Source: Actinomycetota bacterium | GTDB taxonomy: Bacteria; Actinomycetota; Acidimicrobiia; Acidimicrobiales; CADCTF01 | Reading direction: 5' to 3' | DNA: 36,155 nucleotides | Assembly (NCBI GenBank): GCA_019348255.1 | Contig: JAHWJU010000012.1 | Span: 1-36,155, forward strand | Part shown: piece by piece, positions 8,776 through 15,618 of the stretch | Numbering within the stretch: position 1 is the stretch's first letter | Layout: each line of letters begins with the position of its first letter | Notes under the pieces: generated by a model | What the model saw: only the letters and a program-made list of their open reading frames with translations | What the model was told of the DNA's origin: nothing | Databases searched by the model: none | Program-made: the position numbers and the translations under genes

Positions 8776-9446
8776 CCGACGGCGGCGGCGACGAAGCCGT
8801 CCTCCCACGCCCAGTCCCGCTGGAAGTGCCGGTTGGGCTCGACCATCAGGTCGTACAGCCACCACAGGCCGTAGATCCCGCACGAGCCGAACAGCGCCAG
8901 GATGCGCAAGGCGTACTGATGGGCGGACTTGGGAGCGGCCGGCATCAGGTGGCCGAGCGGCGTTCCCAGCTCGCCGAAGATGGCGGACAGCTCCCACTCC
9001 GCCGTCGCCTCAGCGGCCCCGTGCTTGACCAGGTCGCCGTCGAGCAGGACGTAGAGAACGAGCTGCGCGATACCGCTTCCGACCAGGACCAGGGCCAGCC
9101 AGATGCCCGGGTCGCGGAAGTCGGTCGTCATCTGGCGCAGCACCTGCAGTGATCCCGCCACCCGTTCGAAACGGGGTCTCAGCTCCGCCTCCCTTCCGGC
9201 TGCCACCGCCCGTTGCCAGGCCAGCGTGTTGGCGGCGTCGAGCAGCTCGAGACGGCGGAGGTTGTGGTCCCGCATCCGGCGCGCCAGCTGGTACACCACG
9301 TAGAAGGAGAAGAACCCGCAGGACAGCAGCGTCCATCCCAGCGCCGTCCAGAAGTCGAAGATGTAGTCCGATTCGCCACGTCGCTGCCATGCCCAGCGAA
9401 CGCGATCCGCCGGGCTGGGTGGCGAGTAGGCAGACGGCGCGGTCAC
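8772..9446 (-). CDS. Unassigned membrane protein with internal duplication
   Basis: A 224-residue protein I cannot assign to a characterised function. It contains hydrophobic segments at about residues 32-55, 114-136 and 181-202. Two segments look like copies of one unit: SCGFFSFYVVYQLARRMRDHN (residues 42-62) and SCGIYGLWWLYDLMVEPNRHF (188-208) share the SCG start, the aromatic membrane stretch and a charged end. This recalls DUF4234-like small membrane proteins, whose units also contain a GIYGLWW-type motif. The GTG at 9446 is the start. It is convergent with the HIT gene (4-bp overlap of stops) and divergent from the next gene, with only about 45 bp between. Confidence 0.7.
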   Translation of the reverse strand: MTAPSAYSPPSPADRVRWAWQRRGESDYIFDFWTALGWTLLSCGFFSFYVVYQLARRMRDHNLRRLELLDAANTLAWQRAVAAGREAELRPRFERVAGSLQVLRQMTTDFRDPGIWLALVLVGSGIAQLVLYVLLDGDLVKHGAAEATAEWELSAIFGELGTPLGHLMPAAPKSAHQYALRILALFGSCGIYGLWWLYDLMVEPNRHFQRDWAWEDGFVAAAVG

Positions 9447-9465
9447 CCCGGCTTTGTACCAGACG

Positions 9466-9478
9466 GCGCCTGCGGCGC
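9466..9478. repeat. Short inverted repeat between two divergent membrane-protein genes
   Basis: GCGCC TGC GGCGC forms a 5-bp inverted repeat with a 3-nt centre in the only spacer shared by the divergent genes at 9446 and 9490. It could be an operator, but short GC palindromes are common here. Confidence 0.2.
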
Positions 9479-9489
9479 ATCATGAGGAC

Positions 9490-10011
9490 GTGGGCGAAGC
9501 GGGGCGCGACGACGGGGGCGACGAGCTACCCGAGGAGCTCGACGTCAGCGCCTACGTCGGCCCGTACTCCTTCCCCGACAACCGGCGTCGCCGGTTCCCG
9601 GGCCTGCTCTACCTCCTGGTCGGCGCCGGCCTGGTCGCCCTGTTCGTGGTGCGGGGCGACGGCGTGCTCGTGAACGAAGGTCTTCTCGTAGCCGGCCTGG
9701 GACTGTTGGCAGTGGGCGGCTACCACTGGCTGGCGGCGTACCCCCTGCGGGTGGACGAGACGGATGCGCTGGCAGCGGCGGGCCGTACGGTCGGCTTCGC
9801 CGTCGGCCACGCCTCCGCCCAGCTCGGTTGGCGCGGCCTTCGCAGCCGTCCCACATGGCGCCTGCTGCTCTACTCGGCCGAGGATCCCCCGGTGTCGCGG
9901 GGACTGGTGCTGGTGGACGCGGTGGACGCCGGCGTCGTCGCCCACTTCGTCGAGGAGAACCCGGAGGACTGGAGCGAGTTCACCCCGGAGCAGCGCAAGA
10001 CGACGGGCTAG
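9490..10011 (+). CDS. Conserved-looking small membrane protein of unknown function
   Basis: A 173-residue protein from the GTG at 9490 (a TTG at 9454 would add 12 residues). The N-terminus is acidic, then two adjacent membrane segments follow (about residues 37-54 and 58-77, rich in Leu, Val and Gly), and a soluble C-terminal half with a GLVLVDAVDAGVVAHFVEENPEDW stretch interrupted by no recognisable catalytic motif. A GAGG lies just upstream of the GTG, though closer than ideal. It is convergent with the EF-G paralogue, whose stop lies only 3 nt away. No function is proposed. Confidence 0.65.
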   Translation: MGEAGRDDGGDELPEELDVSAYVGPYSFPDNRRRRFPGLLYLLVGAGLVALFVVRGDGVLVNEGLLVAGLGLLAVGGYHWLAAYPLRVDETDALAAAGRTVGFAVGHASAQLGWRGLRSRPTWRLLLYSAEDPPVSRGLVLVDAVDAGVVAHFVEENPEDWSEFTPEQRKTTG

Positions 10012-10014
10012 CCG

Positions 10015-12081
10015 TCACGTCTCGGTTGTGCGGGTGACCTTGTTGTAGAGGTGCGTGGGCAGCACGTCGTAGTGGTCGTGGCGCACGGTGAAGCGGCCCC
10101 GGCCGCCGGTGAGGGAGCGCAGTTCGACGGCGTAGCGCACGATCTCCGACGTCGGCACCATGGCGACGATCACCTGCTCCCCGTCGTTCCCGCTGTCGGT
10201 GCCCTGCACCCGTCCCCTGCGGGCGTTCAGATCGCCCATCACGTCACCCTGGCTGGACGCGGGGACCGTCACCTCGAGCAGCGAGATCGGCTCCAGGATC
10301 ACCGGGTTGGCCTTGGCCATGGCCTCCTGGAAACCGAGCGAGCCGGCCATCTTGAAGCTCATCTCCGACGAGTCCACCGAGTGGTACTTGCCGTCGAGAA
10401 GGGTGACCTTCACGTCCACCACCGGATGGCCGTAGTGGCCGCCGCGGTTCATCGTCTCCAAGATCCCCTTTTCCACGGCCGGGATGAACTGGCGGGGGAT
10501 GGCGCCGCCCACGATCTGGTCGACGAAGGCGAAGCCCTGGCCCCGTTCCATGGGCTCTATGCGGATGTGCGCCACTCCGAACTGGCCGTGCCCGCCGGCC
10601 TGCTTCTTGTACTTCCCCTCGGCTTCGGCCGTTCCGGTGATGGTCTCGCGATAGGGGACCCGCACCTCCTCGGTCGACACCTCGACGCCGAACTTTCGCT
10701 GCAGGCGTTCGAGGGTGATGGTGAGGTGGGTCTCGCCCATGCCCGACAGCAGGGTCTGGTGGGTGTCGTCGTCGCGACGCACGACCAGGGAAGGATCCTC
10801 GTCCTGCAGGCGGTGCAGGGCAGTCATCAGCTTGTCCTCGTCGCCCTTGGAGCGGGGGGTGATCGCCACGGCGAGCTGCGGCACCGGGGGCGGCAACGGG
10901 GGGATCACCACCGGGGTGCCCTTGGGGGCCAGCGTGTCCCCGGTGCGGGCGTCGGCCAGCTTGGCGACGGCCACGATGTCGCCGGCGGGAACCTCGGACA
11001 CCGGCTCCTGTTCCTTGCCCCTGAGGGTGAACAGCACGTGCAACCGCTCGTCGCCATGGGTGCGGGGGTTGTTGAGCACGGCGTCGGGACGGACGGTGCC
11101 CGACAGCACCTTGAACAGCGAGACCTTGCCCACGTGGCGGTCGACGATGGTCTTCCATATGTAGGCCAGCGGGGGCCCGTTGGGATCGCACGGCACCTCT
11201 TGCAAGCTGCCCGCAGCCTCGACCTCGACGGGGGGCCGGTCGAGGGGAGAGGGGCCGATCTCGCAGATGAACTTGGCCAGCAGATCGACGCCGATGTCCT
11301 TGGTGGCGGAGCCGCAGATGACGGGGAAGACGCTGGCCGCCGCCACCCCCTTGGCCAGCGTCTGCTCCAACTCCTTGGCGGTGGGCACGTCCCCCTCCAG
11401 ATAGCGCTCCATCAGCGCATCGTCGGCCTCCACGATCCCTTCCACCAGGCTCTCGTGCACCTCCTGCTCGTGGGGCGCGAGCTCCGCAGGGATGGGTTCG
11501 GTGTGGTGGTGACCCTGGTCGTCGTCGTACACGATGGCGGTGTCGGTCAGGAGGTCGGCCACACCCTGCAGTGCCGCCTCCTCACCCAGTGGCAGCTCGA
11601 GGGGGGCTATGCCGCGGCCGAACAACTCCTGCAACTGGGCCAGCACCCGTTCGAAGTCGGCGCGGTCGCGGTCTTCTTTGTTCACGAAGATCATCCGGGG
11701 CAGGCCCAGCGAGTCGGCCAGCTTCCAGACGACCTCCGTCTGCACCTCGACACCCTCGACGGCGCTGACGACGAACACGGCCAGGTCGGCCACCCGCAGG
11801 GCCGCCTCCACCTCGGGCATGAAGTCGGCGTAGCCGGGGCAGTCGAGCATGTTGATCTTGTGGCCGTCGTGTTCGAACGACGCCAGCGAGACGGCCACCG
11901 AGATGCCGCGCTTGACCTCCTCGGGGTCGAAGTCGCAGACGGTCGTGCCGTCCTCCACCCGGCCCTGACGTGACGTCTTGCCCGATATGAACAGCAGCGA
12001 CTCGGCCAGGCTCGTCTTGCCCGAGCTGCCGTGCCCTACCAGCGCGACGTTGCGGATCTTGGCGGACGGGAACGTGTTCAC
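10015..12081 (-). CDS. Elongation factor G-like GTPase (EF-G paralogue, fusA2 type)
   Basis: A 688-residue translational GTPase with the EF-G domain set: G domain (about 8-275), domain II, and domains III-V including the C-terminal KYKKQAGGHGQFG and SFKMAGSLGFQEAM segments. It is not the standard EF-G. The P-loop is GHGSSGKTSL instead of AHIDAGKTT, switch I has RGISV where EF-G has RGITI, and G3 reads DCPGYADF (80-87), replacing the catalytic His of PGH by Tyr84. G4 is NKED (134-137). Related divergent EF-G copies occur in other actinobacteria and their role is poorly defined. The GTG at 12081 is chosen because AGGAG lies 9 nt upstream and the protein begins at the P-loop strand; the frame is open to 12174. 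It diverges from pgsA. Confidence 0.88.
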   Translation of the reverse strand: MNTFPSAKIRNVALVGHGSSGKTSLAESLLFISGKTSRQGRVEDGTTVCDFDPEEVKRGISVAVSLASFEHDGHKINMLDCPGYADFMPEVEAALRVADLAVFVVSAVEGVEVQTEVVWKLADSLGLPRMIFVNKEDRDRADFERVLAQLQELFGRGIAPLELPLGEEAALQGVADLLTDTAIVYDDDQGHHHTEPIPAELAPHEQEVHESLVEGIVEADDALMERYLEGDVPTAKELEQTLAKGVAAASVFPVICGSATKDIGVDLLAKFICEIGPSPLDRPPVEVEAAGSLQEVPCDPNGPPLAYIWKTIVDRHVGKVSLFKVLSGTVRPDAVLNNPRTHGDERLHVLFTLRGKEQEPVSEVPAGDIVAVAKLADARTGDTLAPKGTPVVIPPLPPPVPQLAVAITPRSKGDEDKLMTALHRLQDEDPSLVVRRDDDTHQTLLSGMGETHLTITLERLQRKFGVEVSTEEVRVPYRETITGTAEAEGKYKKQAGGHGQFGVAHIRIEPMERGQGFAFVDQIVGGAIPRQFIPAVEKGILETMNRGGHYGHPVVDVKVTLLDGKYHSVDSSEMSFKMAGSLGFQEAMAKANPVILEPISLLEVTVPASSQGDVMGDLNARRGRVQGTDSGNDGEQVIVAMVPTSEIVRYAVELRSLTGGRGRFTVRHDHYDVLPTHLYNKVTRTTET

Positions 12082-12148
12082 GCGTGCGCACTCCTCGCTC
12101 GAGGGCCCTGCCGGTGGCCGTATTCGCCAGCCTATCCGGGGTCTGCGA

Positions 12149-12154
12149 TAGCTT
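12149..12154 (+). promoter_or_regulatory. Candidate -10 box (TAGCTT) of the pgsA operon
   Basis: TGCGATAGCTT occurs here and again in front of the HtpX-like gene (17443-17453). It lies 37 nt before the pgsA GTG, so this transcript would have a leader with a GAGGAG ribosome site (12175-12180), unlike the leaderless cases. Confidence 0.4.
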
Positions 12155-12191
12155 GGGAGGGAACTTCGCGCCACGAGGAGCCCGCAGAACA

Positions 12192-12935
12192 GTGTTGGAT
12201 GGCCGTTGGCGGACGAACCTGGAGCAGGGCGTCAAGCCCGCGGGCGCGGCGTTGGCGAGAACCGGGCTGCGAGCCGATCACCTCACCGTTGCCGGGCTGG
12301 TCATGGCCACCGCCACGGCCGTGGCCGTGGCCTCGGGTCGCCTCCTGCTCGGCGTGGTCCTCCTCGCCCTCGCGGGCATACCCGACCTGCTCGACGGGGC
12401 AGTGGCCAAGGCCACCGGCACCGCTTCCTCGCGGGGCGCCTTCTTCGACTCCGTGGCCGACCGGGTCACCGACTGCCTGGTCCTCGGTGGGATCGGATGG
12501 CATCTCGCCGTGTCCCGCGGCGGGCTCGCGCCGATGCTGCCCTTCGCGGTGATGGGCGCCTCGACGCTGATCTCCTACGAGCGGGCGCGGGCGGAGTCGC
12601 TCGGCTACTCGGCCAGAGGCGGGCTCATGGAGCGGGCCGAGCGGTTGGTGCTGATCGGTTTCGGGTTGGCCTTCCCGGCTCTGCTCCTGGGGGTGCTGTG
12701 GCTGATGCTGCTGGCGACGGTGCTCACGGCGCTCCAGCGCTTCGTCATGGTGTGGCGTCAGGCGAGCGTGCCCCGGCCGGCTCGTCGCCAGCGTCCGATG
12801 ATGGGCGAGCGGTGGCGGGCGTGGCGGGAGCAGACGGCGACCCGACCTTCCATCGCCGAATGGCGGAGCGCGACAGGCCGGCGGCCCAACCGTGATCGGC
12901 ACCGGCGGCCGTCGCCGGCCTGGCGGCGCCGTTGA
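12192..12935 (+). CDS. pgsA: CDP-alcohol phosphatidyltransferase, probable phosphatidylinositol(-phosphate) synthase
   Basis: An integral membrane enzyme that transfers a phosphatidyl group from CDP-diacylglycerol to an inositol-type alcohol, the first step to PIMs. From the GTG at 12192 it has 247 residues with about six membrane segments. The family motif D..DG..A(K)...G...D...D is visible as Asp65, Asp68, Gly69, Gly82, Asp86 and Asp90, except that the usual AR is AK (Lys73). The C-terminal 50 residues are Arg-rich and cytosolic. GAGGAG lies 11 nt upstream; the frame is open to 12084. Its neighbours patA and pimA are the next enzymes of PIM synthesis, which is the main reason to prefer an inositol-lipid role to phosphatidylglycerol phosphate synthesis. 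Confidence 0.85.
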   Translation: MLDGRWRTNLEQGVKPAGAALARTGLRADHLTVAGLVMATATAVAVASGRLLLGVVLLALAGIPDLLDGAVAKATGTASSRGAFFDSVADRVTDCLVLGGIGWHLAVSRGGLAPMLPFAVMGASTLISYERARAESLGYSARGGLMERAERLVLIGFGLAFPALLLGVLWLMLLATVLTALQRFVMVWRQASVPRPARRQRPMMGERWRAWREQTATRPSIAEWRSATGRRPNRDRHRRPSPAWRRR

Positions 12936-12971
12936 TCTCGCCCTTGCTGCGCTCGGGCCACGGTCGGGGCG

Positions 12972-13886
12972 CTGCCGACCGCTAGGGCGGCGCAGCGCGC
13001 GGCGTATCTCGGCTACCGGGGCGCATCGGCCGTCTTCAACTTCCTTCCCGGCCCTCTGGCCTCGGGTCTGGCCCGGGGGCTGAGCGTGCCGATGGCGCTG
13101 GCGCTGAGAGGGCGCCGGCGGATGATCACCCGCCATCTCCAACGCGCCTACGGCGGTCGTCTGTCCGGCCCGGCCCTCGAGCGGAAGGTGCAACAGGCCT
13201 TCCGCTCCTACGCCCGCTACTGGATGGAGTCGTTCCGGCTCGCTTCCGCGGACCATGCCGCGCTGGAGGCGGGCATGTCCTGGGAAGGGGTGGCCCACGT
13301 CGAGGACGCGCTGACCGCCGGCAACGGCGTCATCATGGCCCTGCCCCATCTGGGCGGGTGGGACTTCGGCGGTGCCTGGTTCGCCTCGGCCGGATACCCG
13401 GCCACGGTGGTGGTGGAGGCCCTCGACCCGCCGGAGCTGTTCGAGTGGTTCACCCGCCTCCGCCGCGCCAGCGGCCTCAGCGTCGTCCCCCACGGCCCGG
13501 CCGCGGGGGGCGCCGTCCTGCGGGCCCTGCGCCGCAACGAGCTGGTGGGCTTGCTGTGTGACCGCGACCTCGCCCGGACTGGGGTCGAGGTGGAGTTCTT
13601 CGGTGAGCGCACCACGCTGCCGGGAGGGCCGGCCACCCTGGCGCTGCGTACCGGAGCGGCGCTGCTGCCCACAGCCGTGTACTTCGAGGGTCGGCGCCAC
13701 CGCGGTGTCGTGCGGCCCCCCGTCGCCACCGACCGTCGCGGGCGGCTGCGCGACGACGTGGTCAGGGTGACCCAGGACCTGGCCGACGAGCTCGAGGCGC
13801 TCATCAGGCGGGCGCCGGAGCAATGGCACCTCCTCCAGCCCAACTGGCCCTCCGACTACGGAGAAGCGCCGACTTCGGGGCGATGA
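12972..13886 (+). CDS. patA: PatA-like phosphatidylinositol mannoside acyltransferase; start uncertain
   Basis: A lysophospholipid-type acyltransferase that acylates PIM on the inner membrane leaflet. The core has the catalytic HX4D motif as ALPHLGGWDFGG (His88 and Asp93 when counted from the GTG at 13086), then DRDLARTGVEVEFFGE and the ending WHLLQPNWP, all typical of the mycobacterial PatA family. The first ordinary start codon in frame is GTG 13086, giving 266 residues. However, sequence with the family's N-terminal character (AAYLGYRGASAVFNFLPG) continues upstream in frame with no ATG, GTG or TTG back to the pgsA stop at 12933. I list the CTG at 12972 as a possible start. A TTG at 12932 in another frame plus a one-base error is an alternative. 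Confidence 0.8.
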   Translation: MPTARAAQRAAYLGYRGASAVFNFLPGPLASGLARGLSVPMALALRGRRRMITRHLQRAYGGRLSGPALERKVQQAFRSYARYWMESFRLASADHAALEAGMSWEGVAHVEDALTAGNGVIMALPHLGGWDFGGAWFASAGYPATVVVEALDPPELFEWFTRLRRASGLSVVPHGPAAGGAVLRALRRNELVGLLCDRDLARTGVEVEFFGERTTLPGGPATLALRTGAALLPTAVYFEGRRHRGVVRPPVATDRRGRLRDDVVRVTQDLADELEALIRRAPEQWHLLQPNWPSDYGEAPTSGR

Positions 13887-13902
13887 GCGAGCGACCGGCA
13901 GC

Positions 13903-13908
13903 TACCTT
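13903..13908 (+). promoter_or_regulatory. Candidate -10 box (TACCTT) of pimA
   Basis: TACCTT ends 6 nt before the pimA GTG at 13915, predicting a leaderless message in addition to any read-through from pgsA-patA. No clear ribosome binding site precedes the GTG. Confidence 0.55.
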
Positions 13909-13914
13909 GGCCCG

Positions 13915-14988
13915 GTGCGCATCGCCCAGGTCTGCCCCTACAGCCTGACGCCTCCGGGCGGCGTGCAGGCCCAGTCGCTCGGGTTGGCCCGGGCGCTGCG
14001 CAGCCTCGGCCACCACGTACGGGTGTTGGCGCCCTGCGACGGCCCGCCGCCCGACGCGGGCGTGACGCCGCTGGGAAAGTCGGTGCCCTTGGCCGCCAAC
14101 GGGTCGGTGGCCCCCATCGCCCCTGATCCAGCTTGTGTGCTGCGAACGATCCGGGTCCTGCGGGACGAGGAGTTCGACGTGGTGCACCTGCAGGAGCCGC
14201 TGGTTCCCGGGCCCACCCTCACCAGCCTGGTCGTGAGCGACCAACGCCTGGTCGGCACGTTCCACCGGGCCGGCGCGAGCTCGGCCTACCACGCGTTCCG
14301 CCCGGCAGCCCGGGCGCTGGCGCGACGCCTGAACGTGCGCTGCGCCGTCTCCGAGGATGCCCGCGACACCGCTTCGAGGGCCCTCGGGGGGTCCTATGAG
14401 CTCGTCTTCAACGGCATCGAGGTGGACCGGTTCGCCAAGGCCGACCCGCTGGTCGTCGACGGCCCCGCCATCTTGTTCATCGGCCGCCACGAGCCCCGCA
14501 AGGGGCTGGTGACCCTGCTCGGGGCACTCTCGCAGCTGCCCGGCGACGTCCGGTTGCTGGTGGCCGGCGACGGTCCGCAGACGGCCGAGCTTCGCCGGCG
14601 CTTCGGGCGCGACGACCGGGTCAGCTGGCTGGGCCGGATAACCGACGAGGAGAAGGCGAGATACCTCCGCAGCGTCGACGTCTTCTGCGCACCCTCCGTC
14701 AGCGGCGAGTCCTTCGGCATCGTCCTGCTCGAAGCCATGGCCGCGTCCGTCCCCATCGTGGCCAGCGACCTTCCCGGGTACCGCAACGTGGCCCGTCCGG
14801 ACGAACACGCCCTGCTGGTGCCCCCGGGGAACCCGGCGGCGCTGGCCCGAGGGCTGGCTCTGGTGCTGGGGGACGGATCGCTGCGCCGGCGGCTGGTGGA
14901 GGGTGGCGACGCCCGAGCCGCCGAGTTCTCCATGGACCGCCTGGCCGAGCGCTACCTGGAGCTGTACGCCCTCACCGGCGCCGGCTGA
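13915..14988 (+). CDS. pimA: Phosphatidylinositol alpha-mannosyltransferase
   Basis: A GT4-family glycosyltransferase that adds the first mannose from GDP-mannose to phosphatidylinositol on the cytosolic face of the membrane. The 357 residues show the GT-B layout: an N-terminal Rossmann domain starting MRIAQVCPYSLTPPGGVQ, whose glycine-rich turn contacts the phosphates, and a C-terminal nucleotide-sugar domain with FIGRHEPRKG and the EX7E motif (Glu265 and Glu273 in GESFGIVLLE). Length and motifs fit PimA well and the position after pgsA and patA matches mycobacteria. The GTG at 13915 is preceded by a TANNNT box rather than a ribosome site. Confidence 0.9.
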   Translation: MRIAQVCPYSLTPPGGVQAQSLGLARALRSLGHHVRVLAPCDGPPPDAGVTPLGKSVPLAANGSVAPIAPDPACVLRTIRVLRDEEFDVVHLQEPLVPGPTLTSLVVSDQRLVGTFHRAGASSAYHAFRPAARALARRLNVRCAVSEDARDTASRALGGSYELVFNGIEVDRFAKADPLVVDGPAILFIGRHEPRKGLVTLLGALSQLPGDVRLLVAGDGPQTAELRRRFGRDDRVSWLGRITDEEKARYLRSVDVFCAPSVSGESFGIVLLEAMAASVPIVASDLPGYRNVARPDEHALLVPPGNPAALARGLALVLGDGSLRRRLVEGGDARAAEFSMDRLAERYLELYALTGAG

Positions 14989-15001
14989 CGGCCCCCGCTC
15001 G

Positions 15002-15556
15002 TCAACGGTTCGGGAGCTGGAAGTCGATCACGACCCGGGAAGGCTCCCGAAGCGCCTGGACCCGGAACGGCACCTCCTGCGCGAGTCCCACGGCCCAGTC
15101 CAGGTTGGCCTCGAAGTCGCTCACCCGCACCATCTCGGTGACCATCGACAGACCGGCCCGGACCCGCCTCGGCCCGGTGTAGGTGGTGCGTACCTGGTCC
15201 CCCGACAGCTCCACCCCCGAAGCCGGCTCGAAGTGCACGGTCAGCACCGCCGCCCCTTCGACCGGAACCTCGTCGCCGGAGCCGTCCTCGACCAGCGGTC
15301 GCTCCCCGTAGGCCACCCGGTACCCCGGTAGCGCCCCCTCGAAGGTGAAGGTGACGCGCTCGTGCTGGCCCGTCGACTCCGCGGTGACGGTGGCCAGGAG
15401 GCCCCGCTGCGCACCGGCGACCGACACCGGGGTGGTGGCGAAGCGGTCGTCGCCGGCAGAGGTGGTGCCCGAGGCCGGATCCGGCGATCTCCCGTCGTCG
15501 CCGCACGCCCCGAGGAGGATCAGGCAGGAAGCGGCGAGTGATCGCAGGAGGCGCAC
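15002..15556 (-). CDS. AMIN-like domain lipoprotein
   Basis: A 184-residue lipoprotein. The N-terminus MRLLRSLAASCLILLGAC is a lipoprotein signal peptide with lipobox LGAC (Cys17). After a short linker comes a beta-rich domain with VTFTFEGALPGYRVAYGERPLVEDG and ending EPSRVVIDFQLPNR. This ending and the repeated short strands resemble the AMIN-like domain of actinobacterial lipoproteins; AMIN domains generally bind peptidoglycan or other wall components. Start is the GTG at 15556. It follows the LPRTG protein on the same strand but a hairpin lies between them, so it is probably at least partly independently expressed. Convergent with pimA (13 nt between stops). Confidence 0.75.
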   Translation of the reverse strand: MRLLRSLAASCLILLGACGDDGRSPDPASGTTSAGDDRFATTPVSVAGAQRGLLATVTAESTGQHERVTFTFEGALPGYRVAYGERPLVEDGSGDEVPVEGAAVLTVHFEPASGVELSGDQVRTTYTGPRRVRAGLSMVTEMVRVSDFEANLDWAVGLAQEVPFRVQALREPSRVVIDFQLPNR

Positions 15557-15576
15557 AGGGGATCCACCGTACGCGA

Positions 15577-15604
15577 AGAGGAGGGCCCCGAAGGACCCTC
15601 CTCT
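15577..15604 (-). terminator. Hairpin, probable terminator or attenuator after the LPRTG protein gene
   Basis: A 9-bp perfect stem (GAGGAGGG pairing with CCCTCCTC, plus a flanking A-T) closes a 10-nt loop that can itself pair CC with GG. It starts 15 nt beyond the stop at 15619. There is no U-run after it, so termination may be incomplete. Confidence 0.5.
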
Positions 15605-15618
15605 CGCGCTGGGGGACG

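Noticed and set aside
10051-11973. A 640-codon open frame antisense to the EF-G paralogue
   Set aside because: The sense frame has clear EF-G motifs over its whole length. Long antisense frames arise from GC-rich codon bias, and the translation is a low-complexity His/Gly/Val-rich mix without domains.
14975-14984. CCGGCGCCGG palindromes (also near 8615 and 34721) as regulatory sites
   Set aside because: Short self-complementary GC strings are expected by chance at this base composition and occur both inside genes and between them.
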